Shown: one piece after another, positions 1 to 7,745 of the stretch | How the letters are laid out: every line of letters begins with the position of its first letter | Numbering within the stretch: position 1 is the stretch's first letter | From: JBDNFP01 sp041689775 | GTDB lineage: Bacteria > Bacteroidota > Bacteroidia > Cytophagales > Spirosomataceae | Direction of reading: 5' to 3' | DNA length: 18,631 bases | Assembly (NCBI GenBank): GCA_041689775.1 | Contig: JBDNFP010000223.1 | Location: forward strand, 1-18,631 | The notes under the pieces: generated by a model | The model's input: only the letters and a program-made list of their open reading frames with translations | Told to the model about the DNA's origin: nothing | Database searches by the model: none | Program-made: the position numbers and the translations under genes

Positions 1-99
1 GTGGGTCAGGTCGGCAAAATGGTCAGCCAGATTCGTGCAGGTGTAGTTGACTTGGCTCGAAAGAAGGTACTGGCAGTAAAGTTCGCGCGTTGTTTTCAT
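1..99 (-). CDS. Transposase, N-terminal fragment (IS701/IS4-like), continues beyond left edge
   Basis: Thirty-three codons are visible, starting at ATG 99-97 and open to the edge. The protein begins MKTTRELYCQYLLSSQ and continues to LADHFADLTH. I recognise this as the N-terminus of transposases common in Spirosoma- and Hymenobacter-like genomes, annotated as IS701 or IS4-type. The DDE catalytic core lies outside the window. The start codon is 28 bases inside the terminal repeat at 127-138, a normal arrangement for such an element. The family name is from memory of sequence style, not from a search; that this is a transposase is supported by the matching terminal repeat at the other edge. Confidence 0.75.
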   Translation of the reverse strand, partial: MKTTRELYCQYLLSSQVNYTCTNLADHFADLTH

Positions 100-138
100 C
101 CCATAAGTTAATAAAATTTCAGTTTTGCGAAAGTCCTA
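1..138 (-). mobile_element. Insertion sequence, 5' end of element (IS701/IS4-like), cut by window edge
   Basis: The element runs leftward out of the window. It contains the transposase start (99 to 1, minus) and ends at the outward-reading 12-mer GCGAAAGTCCTA at 127-138. The same 12-mer is found in inverted arrangement at the right window edge (18424-18435), next to the C-terminus of a transposase on the same strand, so these are the two terminal repeats of one element type. The exact outer boundary is uncertain by a base or two because no full copy is in the window. Confidence 0.8.
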
Positions 139-300
139 TCTTTGTTAACGTCGGTCGTAGCGGGAGGGTAAGGTAGTAGATATCTGGTTGACACCGGTAA
201 GCAGAATTGTAATTTCCCTCGTGGATGGTTAAGTTTACTAACCTCCTCGTGGTAAAAAGAGGCATCCGGTTTTTAATACTCAACAAATTGTTTTTATGCG

Positions 301-343
301 AAACCCAAGACTAATCTATTGACTTTTAAAAAAGTCTGGGTTT
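301..343. repeat. Inverted repeat AAACCCAAGACT / AGTCTGGGTTT
   Basis: The left arm (301-312) and right arm (333-343) pair over 11 bases with one extra A in the left arm. Inside, 321-336 forms an alternative hairpin, GACTTT-TAAA-AAAGTC, that shares AGTC with the outer right arm, so the two structures are mutually exclusive. There is no T-run after the outer stem, so a simple terminator is not indicated. Confidence 0.5.
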
Positions 344-351
344 AGTGATAA

Positions 352-400
352 GTAGCTAACAGCTATTAGTTTGTAGCGGTTAGCTTTTTTTAAGTATTTG
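352..400 (+). repeat. Dispersed repeat, copy 1 (hairpin with T-run)
   Basis: The sequence from GTAGCTAACAGC through TTGTAGCGG to TTAGCTTTTTTTAAGT matches 6670-6734: about 24 of 28 bases in the first half and near-identity in the second half. Copy 1 lacks a 14-base GC-rich insert present in copy 2. Arms AGCTAAC (354-360) and GTTAGCT (379-385) pair perfectly and are followed by T's, so transcribed left to right it could act as a weak terminator. It lies upstream of the dehydrogenase gene. Confidence 0.6.
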
Positions 401-543
401 ACATATAAAATATTAACTACGAATTTAGCCAAATTAATAGTGCAAACTAATTCTGCGTTAGAACTTAAAGCCTATTTGGTAAGCAAAATCTTGCTAAAAT
501 TGTAGACATAAATTATTTAACTGTGCTCTTTGACCTTGATACT

Positions 544-1476
544 ATGAGAATTTACATACACACCTACCTCGATACGAAATTGCGTAATTTACTACTTGCT
601 GGTCTATCAGAAGAGTATTCGGTGGTATTCCGGGAAGAGGACGATTCAGATGAGGTCGCCTTTACTAAATGCCAGAAAGCTCAATTAATACTAGGTAACG
701 TACCAGCAGAGTGGGCCGTGGATACCCAAGAGTTGGTATTCTGGCAGTTAGATTCGGCTGGCTTTGACAAATATAAAGGAACTCAATTGGATGCAAAGGT
801 GGCCAACATGGGTGACTGGTTTGCCCGTCCCTGCGCTGAAACCATCGTGGGAGGCATCATGGCCATGTATCGGGGCATTGACACGCTCACCCTGCTTAAA
901 CAAAAAAGCGAATGGGTAGGGCACGCCTTACGCCCAAGTCTACGTCTTCTGGATCGGCAGAACGTGGTAATTTTGGGTAGCGGTACCATTGGTTCGGCGA
1001 CCCGTGAAATTTTGTCAGGATTTCGGTGCGACGTAAAAACACTGGCCCGCACCTCGCCCGAGGCAGAACTACACAGTCGGGAAGATTTACTTGCCGAGTT
1101 AGCTAATACGGATGTGGTCATCAATACCCTACCCGGTACGGCCGATCGCTACGTGGATGAGGAATTTATTCTGGCCATGAAGCCCGGTAGTGTATATGCT
1201 AACGTTGGACGCGGCAACACGACCGATGAAGAGGCCTTGATGGAATCGTTACATTCCGGGCACCTGAGTGGAGCAGTATTGGATGTTACCGACCTGGAAC
1301 CTTTACCAGCGGATAATCCGCTTTGGAAGATGCCAAATGTCATCCTGACACAGCATACCGGTGGTGGACAAGCCAAGGAAGACGTTGGGAAAGTACAACT
1401 GTTTTTGAGGAACGTCCAAAACTTAAAAGCGGAGCATCCGATTGAAAGTGAAGTTGACCTGAAAAGAGGATATTAA
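544..1476 (+). CDS. D-2-hydroxyacid dehydrogenase family protein (NAD-dependent)
   Basis: This 310-residue protein belongs to the D-isomer-specific 2-hydroxyacid dehydrogenases, which interconvert 2-keto acids and D-2-hydroxy acids with NAD(P)(H) in the cytoplasm. The Rossmann motif GSGTIG is at residues 145-150. The family catalytic triad is visible: Arg223 in ANVGRG, Glu252 in DLEPLP and His271 in TQHTGG. The N-terminal catalytic half is divergent, so the substrate cannot be named. An in-frame GTG at 523 would add seven residues; I prefer ATG 544, whose product MRIYIHTYL begins like a first beta strand. It is first in a probable operon with galactokinase and aldose epimerase, 75 bases upstream of galK. 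Family confidence is high; a link to galactose use is only by position. Confidence 0.88.
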   Translation: MRIYIHTYLDTKLRNLLLAGLSEEYSVVFREEDDSDEVAFTKCQKAQLILGNVPAEWAVDTQELVFWQLDSAGFDKYKGTQLDAKVANMGDWFARPCAETIVGGIMAMYRGIDTLTLLKQKSEWVGHALRPSLRLLDRQNVVILGSGTIGSATREILSGFRCDVKTLARTSPEAELHSREDLLAELANTDVVINTLPGTADRYVDEEFILAMKPGSVYANVGRGNTTDEEALMESLHSGHLSGAVLDVTDLEPLPADNPLWKMPNVILTQHTGGGQAKEDVGKVQLFLRNVQNLKAEHPIESEVDLKRGY

Positions 1477-1514
1477 TCAGTACCAATACAAAAAATTTAC
1501 CCTTCTAAAAATGG

Positions 1515-1531
1515 AGGTTCTTCCGGGACCT
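1515..1531 (+). terminator. Weak hairpin between dehydrogenase and galK
   Basis: AGGTTC (1515-1520) pairs with GGACCT (1526-1531), with one G-U pair, around the 5-base loop TTCCG, followed by a T-rich run (TTCTTGTGTCTTTTATT). It could attenuate transcription into galK. The stem is short, so confidence is low. Confidence 0.3.
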
Positions 1532-1551
1532 TCTTGTGTCTTTTATTATTT

Positions 1552-2721
1552 ATGGAATCTACCCTCACGCATACCGCTGACCGAATTAAGGAGGCTTTTA
1601 CGAGCCGTTTTGAGCAAGAACCTCGCTTGTTTCGCTCACCAGGTCGGATAAACCTGATCGGAGAACATACGGATTATAACGCAGGCTTTGTATTACCGGC
1701 GAGTGTGGACAAGGCGGTCTATTTTGCCATTACGCCAAGGGAAGATAATCAGGTATTACTTCACGCGGTGGACTTGAAAGATACTTACGCCTGTACCTTG
1801 GACGACCTGTCCCGGCCACCCGCAGAATGGCCCATTTACCAGCTATCGGTGCTGGATCAGTTGCATAAATCAGGAATCAAGATCTCCGGCTTTCATGCCT
1901 CCTTTGGTGGTGATATTCCGGTAGGAGCGGGTATGTCGTCCTCGGCGGCGTTGGAATGCTGCCTCCTATTCGCTCTGAACGAAGTATTTGAGTTAGGCCT
2001 TGATCGACTGACGATTGTAAAAATGGCCCAGAAAGCCGAAAACGAATACGTAGGGGTCAAGTGCGGGATCATGGATCAGTTTGCTTCGGTATTTGGCAAG
2101 CCCGAATCGGTGATCCGGCTTGATTGCCGGTCGTTAGCCTATGAGTACTTTCCCTTTCCGATGGATGAGTACGTATTGATTTTGTGCGATACCAGGGTAA
2201 AGCACTCTTTGGCCGACTCCGCCTATAACAAACGTCGGGAGGAGTGCGAGGAAGGCGTGAAGGTACTTAAAAAGCATTACCCTGAAATCAAGAGCCTCCG
2301 CGATGCCTCCCCGGCGTTGGTACGAAAGCATGCCGCAGAAATGGGCACGGTAGTGTACTGCCGCTGTAAATACATGACCGAGGAAATTGCACGTGTTCAA
2401 AAAGCTTGCGAATTACTATTGGCCGGTGATCTGGAAGGATTCGGTAGAGAAATGTACGCTACCCACGATGGCCTGCAACATGAGTACGAAGTAAGCTGCC
2501 CGGAACTGGATTTTCTGGTAGCCGAAACCCGTTCGAATGATTATGTAGTCGGTGCTCGTATGATGGGTGGTGGCTTCGGTGGTTGCACCATTAATTTGGT
2601 GAAAAGAGAAGGAGTGGAGGATTTTGAAACTCAAATGAAGGAAGCCTACATGCAGGAGTTTGGAATAAAACTACCTTGTTTTCGCGTGACTATTACAGAA
2701 GGTACTACCGAAGTTGAGTAG
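1552..2721 (+). CDS. galK: Galactokinase
   Basis: Galactokinase phosphorylates alpha-D-galactose at C1 with ATP, the first committed step of the Leloir pathway. The galactokinase signature GRINLIGEHTDYNAGFVLP begins at about residue 31. The GHMP ATP-binding motif PVGAGMSSSAAL is at 123-134, and the C-terminal GHMP motif GARMMGGGFGGC at 334-345. The catalytic Asp is Asp175 in GIMDQF and the transition-state Arg is Arg32, at the positions expected from E. coli GalK (Arg37/Asp174). At 389 residues it is full length. An upstream in-frame TTG (1534) would add six hydrophobic residues; ATG 1552 gives the normal N-terminus. The gene is followed 70 bases later by galM. No galT or galE is in the window, so the rest of the pathway must be encoded elsewhere. 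Confidence 0.97.
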   Translation: MESTLTHTADRIKEAFTSRFEQEPRLFRSPGRINLIGEHTDYNAGFVLPASVDKAVYFAITPREDNQVLLHAVDLKDTYACTLDDLSRPPAEWPIYQLSVLDQLHKSGIKISGFHASFGGDIPVGAGMSSSAALECCLLFALNEVFELGLDRLTIVKMAQKAENEYVGVKCGIMDQFASVFGKPESVIRLDCRSLAYEYFPFPMDEYVLILCDTRVKHSLADSAYNKRREECEEGVKVLKKHYPEIKSLRDASPALVRKHAAEMGTVVYCRCKYMTEEIARVQKACELLLAGDLEGFGREMYATHDGLQHEYEVSCPELDFLVAETRSNDYVVGARMMGGGFGGCTINLVKREGVEDFETQMKEAYMQEFGIKLPCFRVTITEGTTEVE

Positions 2722-2791
2722 TAAAAAAGGAGAATAGCCTTACAATATCCAAAGCGATACTGTTCCTCTACCTAACCTTGCAAGCAGACTT

Positions 2792-3982
2792 ATGGATAAG
2801 AAAATCTGGTTCCGAAAAGTTAAGAATCCTAGCTTTTCACTATTTCCCCTCGTAGTAGCCACTGTACTGAGCGGCTTTCTCCTGAATTGTCAATCGAAAA
2901 CAGACGACACCCAAACTATGCAACCTACCATTACCAAAGAAGTATTTGGTACCTTACCTTCGGGCCAGCAAGCCGACCTATTTACCCTAACCAATGGGAA
3001 TGGGATGGTAGTTAAAATTACCAATTACGGAGGTATTGTCACGCATTGGATGACCCCGGACAAAAACGGAGCAATGGCCGATGTGGCTCTGGGTTTTGAT
3101 TCATTATCAGCGTATGTAAACGGCAATCCCTTCTTTGGGGCACTCGTCGGGCGTTACGGCAATCGTATCGGCAAAGGAAGTTTTACCCTCGATGGAGAAA
3201 CGTATTCTTTGGTAAAAAATAACGGTCCCAACCACTTACACGGTGGTACGGTAGGCTTTGATAAAGTACTCTGGGCTGCTGAGGAAATAAAAGGGGATTC
3301 TACCGTCGGGCTAAAACTAACTTATACTAGTCAGGATATGGAAGAAGGCTTTCCGGGAAAGCTGGACGTGACCGTAACTTATACGCTTTCTAACGATGGA
3401 GAGTTGAAAATCGACTATGATGCTACGACCGATAAACCGACCATTGTAAACCTGACCAACCACAGCTACTTTAACCTGACCGGCTTGAAACGGGATGTGC
3501 TTTCTCACGAAATGGAGATTAGTGCAGATTCTTTGGTGGAAGTTGACGAAACGTTGATCCCTACCGGTAAGTTGATTCCAGTTAAAGGAACCCCCTTTGA
3601 TTTTACCTCCCCCAAAGTAATTGGTGCTAAAATCGACGACGAAAGCGACGATCAGATTAAAAAGGGCGGTGGTTATGACCACTGTTGGGCAATCAACGGA
3701 TCAGACAACAGCTTGAAACAAATTGCTATCGTACATGAACCGGAAAGCGGCCGCGTGATGGAGGTATCTACTACCGAGCCGGGTGTGCAATTTTACACCG
3801 GCAATTTCCTAAATGGCAAGGCATCCGGGAAAGGTGTTACCTACACCAAACGAATGGGCTTCTGTCTCGAAACAGAGCATTATCCTGACTCGCCGAATCA
3901 GCCGCAGTTTCCTTCGGTAGTACTACGCCCCGGCGAAACCTACCATACCACTACCTCGTACAAGATGTCGGTTAGGAAATAG
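2792..3982 (+). CDS. galM: Aldose 1-epimerase (mutarotase), predicted lipoprotein
   Basis: Aldose 1-epimerase interconverts the alpha and beta anomers of galactose and glucose, supplying alpha-galactose to GalK. The conserved blocks are present: NHLHGG at 147-152, NHSYFNL at 223-229 with the catalytic acid His224, GYDHCW at 294-299, and LETEHYPDSPNQP from 359 with the catalytic base Glu360. The N-terminus has a charged start, a hydrophobic segment (about 16-30) and Cys33 in LLNC, which I read as a lipoprotein signal; Asn at the -1 position is not the classical lipobox residue. The enzyme is therefore probably exported and lipid-anchored, acting on sugars in the periplasm, as often seen in Bacteroidota. 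At 396 residues the extra length over cytosolic GalM is the leader. It shares strand and close spacing with galK. Confidence 0.95.
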   Translation: MDKKIWFRKVKNPSFSLFPLVVATVLSGFLLNCQSKTDDTQTMQPTITKEVFGTLPSGQQADLFTLTNGNGMVVKITNYGGIVTHWMTPDKNGAMADVALGFDSLSAYVNGNPFFGALVGRYGNRIGKGSFTLDGETYSLVKNNGPNHLHGGTVGFDKVLWAAEEIKGDSTVGLKLTYTSQDMEEGFPGKLDVTVTYTLSNDGELKIDYDATTDKPTIVNLTNHSYFNLTGLKRDVLSHEMEISADSLVEVDETLIPTGKLIPVKGTPFDFTSPKVIGAKIDDESDDQIKKGGGYDHCWAINGSDNSLKQIAIVHEPESGRVMEVSTTEPGVQFYTGNFLNGKASGKGVTYTKRMGFCLETEHYPDSPNQPQFPSVVLRPGETYHTTTSYKMSVRK

Positions 3983-3996
3983 TTAGATAGTTCGTG

Positions 3997-4054
3997 ATCA
4001 GCTTTGGGCGATCGGCATCAAGAGTACTTTGTATGCCTACAACCCAAAGCTGAT
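3997..4054. terminator. Long hairpin between convergent genes, likely bidirectional terminator
   Basis: ATCAGCTTTGGG (3997-4008) and CCCAAAGCTGAT (4043-4054) are perfect 12-base inverted repeats. A further stem, GGCAT (4014-4018) with ATGCC (4033-4037), lies inside the loop. T-rich sequence follows (TTAGTTTT). The hairpin lies between the galM stop and the stop of the convergent VF530 gene, as expected for a shared terminator. Confidence 0.7.
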
Positions 4055-4060
4055 TTAGTT

Positions 4061-4279
4061 TTAAATGAGACTGTTCAAGTAGAGTTCTTCGACTTTGGTA
4101 CGGGCCCAAGGTGTTTTTCGTAAAAACTTCAAGCTGGATTTTATACTGGGATCTTGCGTGAAACAACGAATCCTGATTATTTCCCCTAGTTCCTCCCATC
4201 CGTAGGTAGCCACCAGATGAATAAGCATTGCTTCTAGCGTAACGCCGTGCAAAGGGTTGTTTGGTTGTGTATCTGACAT
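4061..4279 (-). CDS. VF530 family protein (DUF2132)
   Basis: This 72-residue protein is a near-complete match, as I remember it, to the small VF530/DUF2132 family. The family hallmark blocks NNPLHGVTLEAML, YGWEEL, IRCFTQDPSIKSSLKFLRK and TPWAR are all present in order. The family is small, helical and annotated as possibly DNA-binding because of a structural genomics fold; its role is not established. It begins at ATG 4279-4277 and is full length. It lies 63 bases downstream of the molybdopterin oxidoreductase on the same strand and may be co-transcribed with it, but there is no reason to link their functions. Confidence 0.9.
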   Translation of the reverse strand: MSDTQPNNPLHGVTLEAMLIHLVATYGWEELGEIIRIRCFTQDPSIKSSLKFLRKTPWARTKVEELYLNSLI

Positions 4280-4342
4280 ACTACAAAAGTATTGAAAATT
4301 AGGATAGCCACGCCCAAAGGCGGCAAATAGCCGAGCCTATTT

Positions 4343-6667
4343 TTATTCTATCTCCGCTATTTTTTGCTTTCCGGCTTTCTTGATTTTTACCACTACTGTT
4401 TTGTAAACCGGCGTATTGCTGCGCTCTGCCACTGCCCCAATTGGTACTAATACATTGGCTTCCGGGAAATAGGTAGCAATGCAACGTTGGGGTATGTCGT
4501 AGGCTACGAGCACAAAAGTATGAGCAACCCGCTCCACACCACCGTGCTCATTGTATAGGTCCACAACCTGACCCGATGACATCCCTGCTTTCAGGATATC
4601 CTGAATATTCATGAATACCACCCGGCGTTCGTTATGGATGCCCCGATAGCGATCTTCCAGGCCATAAATAGTGGTATTAAACTGGTCGTGACTTCGGATG
4701 GTCATCATCAGGTATTCATCCAGGCCGGGGATGGGCGCGGAGGCTTCCGCTACATTAAACATGGCCTTCCCGGTCGTGGTATTAAACGTTCCTTCCCGAG
4801 CGCCATTGGGAAGGTAGAAACCTCCGGGACGACGAACTTTGTGATTATAGTTTTCACAACCGGGAATGACCCGAGCAATATCATCCCGGATATGGTCGTA
4901 GTGGTACATATAAAGCTCCCAGTTTATCTTGGTGCGGTTAGAAAGGGTTTTGTTGGCAATTTTACAGATGATCCGGGTTTCGCTGAGGAGTTGATCTGAG
5001 ACTGGTTCCAGAATGCCCCGAGAAGCCTGAATAATACCCATGGAGTTCTCACAGGTAACAAACTGCTCCACCTGATCATTGACGTCCATATCACTTCGGC
5101 CGAGGGTAGGTAATATCAGGGCCTCTTCCCCGTGTACCAGGTGGCTCCGGTTTAGTTTGGTAGAAATCTGCACGGTGAGCTTGCATTGGCGGAGTCCTAG
5201 TGCGGTGTAGTTGGTATCGGGCGTAGCCGAAAGAAAGTTACCCCCCAAGGCCATAAATACTTTAACTTTTCCTTCGTGCATAGCGCGGATGGAATGTACC
5301 ACATCGTAGCCATTTTTCTCCGGTACCTCAAAACCATACACCTCCCTAATGTTTTTTCGCAGAGTAGGCGGCACTTTTTCCCAAACGCCCATGGTACGGT
5401 CGCCCTGCACGTTACTGTGCCCTCTTACTGGGCAAGTTCCTGCGCCGGGCTTGCCGATACTACCTTTGAGAAGTAATAGGTTCACGACTTCCTTGATGGT
5501 ATCCACGGAGTTGGCGTGTTGGGTGAGCCCCATGGCCCAGCAAATAATGATCTTCTTTTTATGAAGGATCATATTCGCTACCTCCTTAATCTTACTCAAT
5601 GGTACCCCACTAAGCTGGGCAAGCGTAGTAACATCCTGTTTTCTGAGGTGGTCCAGATAATCAGAGTACCCAAAGGTTTTATCGGCTATAAACGTAGTAT
5701 CGAGAACCGAGCCCGGTACCTTATCTTCCTCCTCTACAAGTAGGTAGGCAACAGCTTTTAATAAGGCCATATCGCCGTTCATTCGAATCTGGACGAACAA
5801 GTCGGCCAACTCGTTGTCAATATTAAGTATCCCCTTTATAGTTTGTGGGTTATTGAAGCCCAGCAACCCTGCCTCCGGCATTGGATTTACGGCAATAATC
5901 TTTGCCCCGTTCCGCTTACCTTTTTGCAAGGCAGTCATCATACGGGGGTGATTGGTGCCGGGGTTTTGTCCCATGATCATGATGACTTCGGCCTCGTAAA
6001 AGTCTTCCAGTTTCACACTTCCTTTACCAATGCCCAGCGACTCGGTTAGGGCCACGCCACTGGATTCGTGGCACATATTGGAGCAGTCGGGTAGATTGTT
6101 GGTGCCAAACTCCCGGACAAAAAGCTGATATACGTAGGCCGCTTCGTTGCTCGCCCGACCGGAGGTATAAAACGTTGCTTCATCCGGGGAATCGAGCGCA
6201 TTCAGGTGATCGCTGATCTTATGGAAAGCAAAATCCCAGGTCACTGGCTTGTAGTGGGTACCCCCTTTAGCGAGGTACATCGGTTCGGCCAAGCGCCCTT
6301 TTTTGCCAATCTCCATATCGGTAAGCAAGGAGAGATCATAGACAGAGTTTTGGGCAAAGAAGTCGCCCCAAATTGCTTTGTCCGTAGCCTCTTCGGCGAT
6401 AGCTTTTGCTCCGTTTTCGCAGTACTCCGCAATGGGCGATCGCTTTTCGTCAGGATCGGGCCATGCGCAGCTTGGGCAGTCGAAGCCTCCCTTCTGGTTC
6501 ATTTTCAGTAGGGCGTGGTTGCCGCGCACGATCCCTGTTTCTTCCAGAATCATTTTAAGGCTGATGGCCACGGCGGCAACCCCGGCGGCCACGGTTTTTG
6601 GTTTATCCAAGCGAAGGCCGGTAAGTTTTTCGGGGGTTAGGGCAGAGGATATTTTCTGTTGTGTCAT
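4343..6667 (-). CDS. FdhF/YdeP-type molybdopterin oxidoreductase
   Basis: This 774-residue protein has the layout of YdeP-type members of the molybdopterin oxidoreductase superfamily, related to formate dehydrogenase H. An Fe-S cysteine cluster begins with CPSC (Cys64, Cys67) in FDCPSCAWPDPDE, with Cys83 following. The bis-MGD binding region includes TSGRASNEAAYVYQLF (168-183), then GTNNLPDCSNMCHESSG. Cys199 of MCHE lines up with the selenocysteine of E. coli FdhH (VUHG), so it is the likely Mo ligand. Further conserved stretches are MGQNPGTNHPRM (about 232) and PVRGHSNVQGDRTMG. No twin-arginine leader is seen, so it is cytoplasmic. Substrate is unknown: the family is annotated as formate dehydrogenase-like, and YdeP of E. 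coli is linked to acid resistance. fdhD lies directly upstream on the same strand, supporting a formate dehydrogenase-like maturation route. Confidence 0.93.
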   Translation of the reverse strand: MTQQKISSALTPEKLTGLRLDKPKTVAAGVAAVAISLKMILEETGIVRGNHALLKMNQKGGFDCPSCAWPDPDEKRSPIAEYCENGAKAIAEEATDKAIWGDFFAQNSVYDLSLLTDMEIGKKGRLAEPMYLAKGGTHYKPVTWDFAFHKISDHLNALDSPDEATFYTSGRASNEAAYVYQLFVREFGTNNLPDCSNMCHESSGVALTESLGIGKGSVKLEDFYEAEVIMIMGQNPGTNHPRMMTALQKGKRNGAKIIAVNPMPEAGLLGFNNPQTIKGILNIDNELADLFVQIRMNGDMALLKAVAYLLVEEEDKVPGSVLDTTFIADKTFGYSDYLDHLRKQDVTTLAQLSGVPLSKIKEVANMILHKKKIIICWAMGLTQHANSVDTIKEVVNLLLLKGSIGKPGAGTCPVRGHSNVQGDRTMGVWEKVPPTLRKNIREVYGFEVPEKNGYDVVHSIRAMHEGKVKVFMALGGNFLSATPDTNYTALGLRQCKLTVQISTKLNRSHLVHGEEALILPTLGRSDMDVNDQVEQFVTCENSMGIIQASRGILEPVSDQLLSETRIICKIANKTLSNRTKINWELYMYHYDHIRDDIARVIPGCENYNHKVRRPGGFYLPNGAREGTFNTTTGKAMFNVAEASAPIPGLDEYLMMTIRSHDQFNTTIYGLEDRYRGIHNERRVVFMNIQDILKAGMSSGQVVDLYNEHGGVERVAHTFVLVAYDIPQRCIATYFPEANVLVPIGAVAERSNTPVYKTVVVKIKKAGKQKIAEIE

Positions 6668-6669
6668 AG

Positions 6670-6734
6670 GTAGCTGTCAGCTTTTAGCTTGTAGCGGAAC
6701 GCCGCCCGGCCGTTAGCTTCTTTTAAGTGTTGAT
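6670..6734 (+). repeat. Dispersed repeat, copy 2
   Basis: It is the second copy of the repeat seen at 352-400, starting GTAGCTGTCAGC, passing through TTGTAGCGG and ending GTTAGCTTCTTTTAAGT. It contains an extra GC-rich stretch (AACGCCGCCCGGCC) where copy 1 has none. It lies just upstream of the molybdopterin oxidoreductase start codon, inside the gap to fdhD, so it would be in the leader or intercistronic RNA of that gene. Confidence 0.6.
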
Positions 6735-6837
6735 AAAGAGTCATTTATCTTATATTTGAGCTAAATTTTCCATGCAAGTTATTTTTCTGAACTACTTGGC
6801 CGAAACCATAGGATGGTCGTAGATATAACCACCGGAC

Positions 6838-7656
6838 TCAGGCCTTTACTAGTCGTTCGATACCTGAATATACGTTAAAACGCTCGTTTCGCAAGAAGCC
6901 AACGAGGACAATATTCATTTCAACGGCTAGCTGAACGGCGAGGCTGGAAGGAGCTCCTACGGCTGCCACAAAAGTTATTCCGGCGAGGGAAGCTTTCTGA
7001 ATAAGCTCAAAACTAGCCCGGCCGCTGAGTAGGAGAATTTTGTCATGGAGGGGTGGTAGGTCTTGTTGTAAGGTAGCGCCGATGAGTTTATCGAGGGCAT
7101 TATGTCGCCCTACGTCTTCTCTTATCAGCACTAAATCAGCTTGTTGGGTAAATAGAGCCGAAGCATGCAGACCACCCGTGGTTTCAAAATCGGCCTGTTG
7201 GGTCCGAAGAAGTCCGGGTAGCGAGTAGAGTAAGTTGGGGCTTACTTTCCAATACTGGGAAGGAGATGGCGCAGAATGTTCAACCCGAACGGCATTAATG
7301 GAGGCTTTACCGCAAATACCACAACTGGATGTGGTGTAAACGTGACGCTCAAACTGAGCTGGGTCGAAGGAAACATCTTCGTGGAGAATAACCACAACCC
7401 GGTTGGGGGATTCCTGAATGACGCCGATACTATCGTTGTATTGCCGGATTATGCCTTCGCCCAACAAAAAACCAATCGCCAGCTCTTCGTCGTGGCCTGG
7501 GGTCCTCATCGTAACGGACAAACTCATCTCCCGGAGTCCCATTCCGTATCGAAGTGCTATTTCCAATGGTTCTTCCACCGAAAGTAGGTCCATCTGGGTA
7601 GAACTGCTTTTGGCGGTAAAACGAGTAATGGATATCGGTTGAGTGGAAGTCGTCAT
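6838..7656 (-). CDS. fdhD: Formate dehydrogenase accessory sulfurtransferase FdhD
   Basis: FdhD transfers sulfur from the cysteine desulfurase IscS to the bis-MGD molybdenum cofactor, a step needed for formate dehydrogenase activity. Sequence support is strong. The sulfur-carrying CGICGK motif is at 112-117 (Cys112 and Cys115, equivalent to Cys121/Cys124 of E. coli). GGLHASAL lies at 161-168, REDVGRHNALDKLIG at 179-193, SGRASFELIQKA at 211-222 and VGAPSSLA at 233-240. At 272 residues it is full length, beginning at ATG 7656-7654. It lies upstream of the YdeP-type oxidoreductase on the same strand with a 170-base gap that contains a dispersed repeat; the client enzyme is most probably that neighbour. 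Confidence 0.96.
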   Translation of the reverse strand: MTTSTQPISITRFTAKSSSTQMDLLSVEEPLEIALRYGMGLREMSLSVTMRTPGHDEELAIGFLLGEGIIRQYNDSIGVIQESPNRVVVILHEDVSFDPAQFERHVYTTSSCGICGKASINAVRVEHSAPSPSQYWKVSPNLLYSLPGLLRTQQADFETTGGLHASALFTQQADLVLIREDVGRHNALDKLIGATLQQDLPPLHDKILLLSGRASFELIQKASLAGITFVAAVGAPSSLAVQLAVEMNIVLVGFLRNERFNVYSGIERLVKA

Positions 7657-7745
7657 GGAACTCTTTTAGCGTTGAAAAACTCTCAATGCTTCAATATATA
7701 AGTCTTCCCTGACATTGGCAACGTTCTGAATCGCGCAGCGGGCAC

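Larger units (their letters stand above)
139..543. other. Gene-free stretch between the insertion sequence and the dehydrogenase gene
   Basis: I found no convincing coding sequence on either strand. The stretch holds an inverted repeat (301-343) and one copy of a dispersed repeat (352-400), listed separately. A minus-strand reading of about 60 codons is open through 120-300 but matches nothing I recognise. The promoter of the downstream operon should lie here, but I see no exact TAnnTTTG box at a usable position. Confidence 0.6.

Noticed and set aside
120..300. Open minus-strand frame next to the left insertion sequence, possibly a truncated C-terminus
   Set aside because: No start codon of note, no recognisable motif in either plausible frame; too short to support.
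4280..4342. GC-rich hairpin between the molybdopterin oxidoreductase and VF530 gene as a terminator
   Set aside because: The pairing GCCaCGCC/GGCGGC is imperfect and lacks a following T-run in the direction of transcription.
4634..6716. Several plus-strand open frames of 60-120 codons opposite the molybdopterin oxidoreductase
   Set aside because: They are antisense shadows of a clear family member, with low-complexity or implausible composition.
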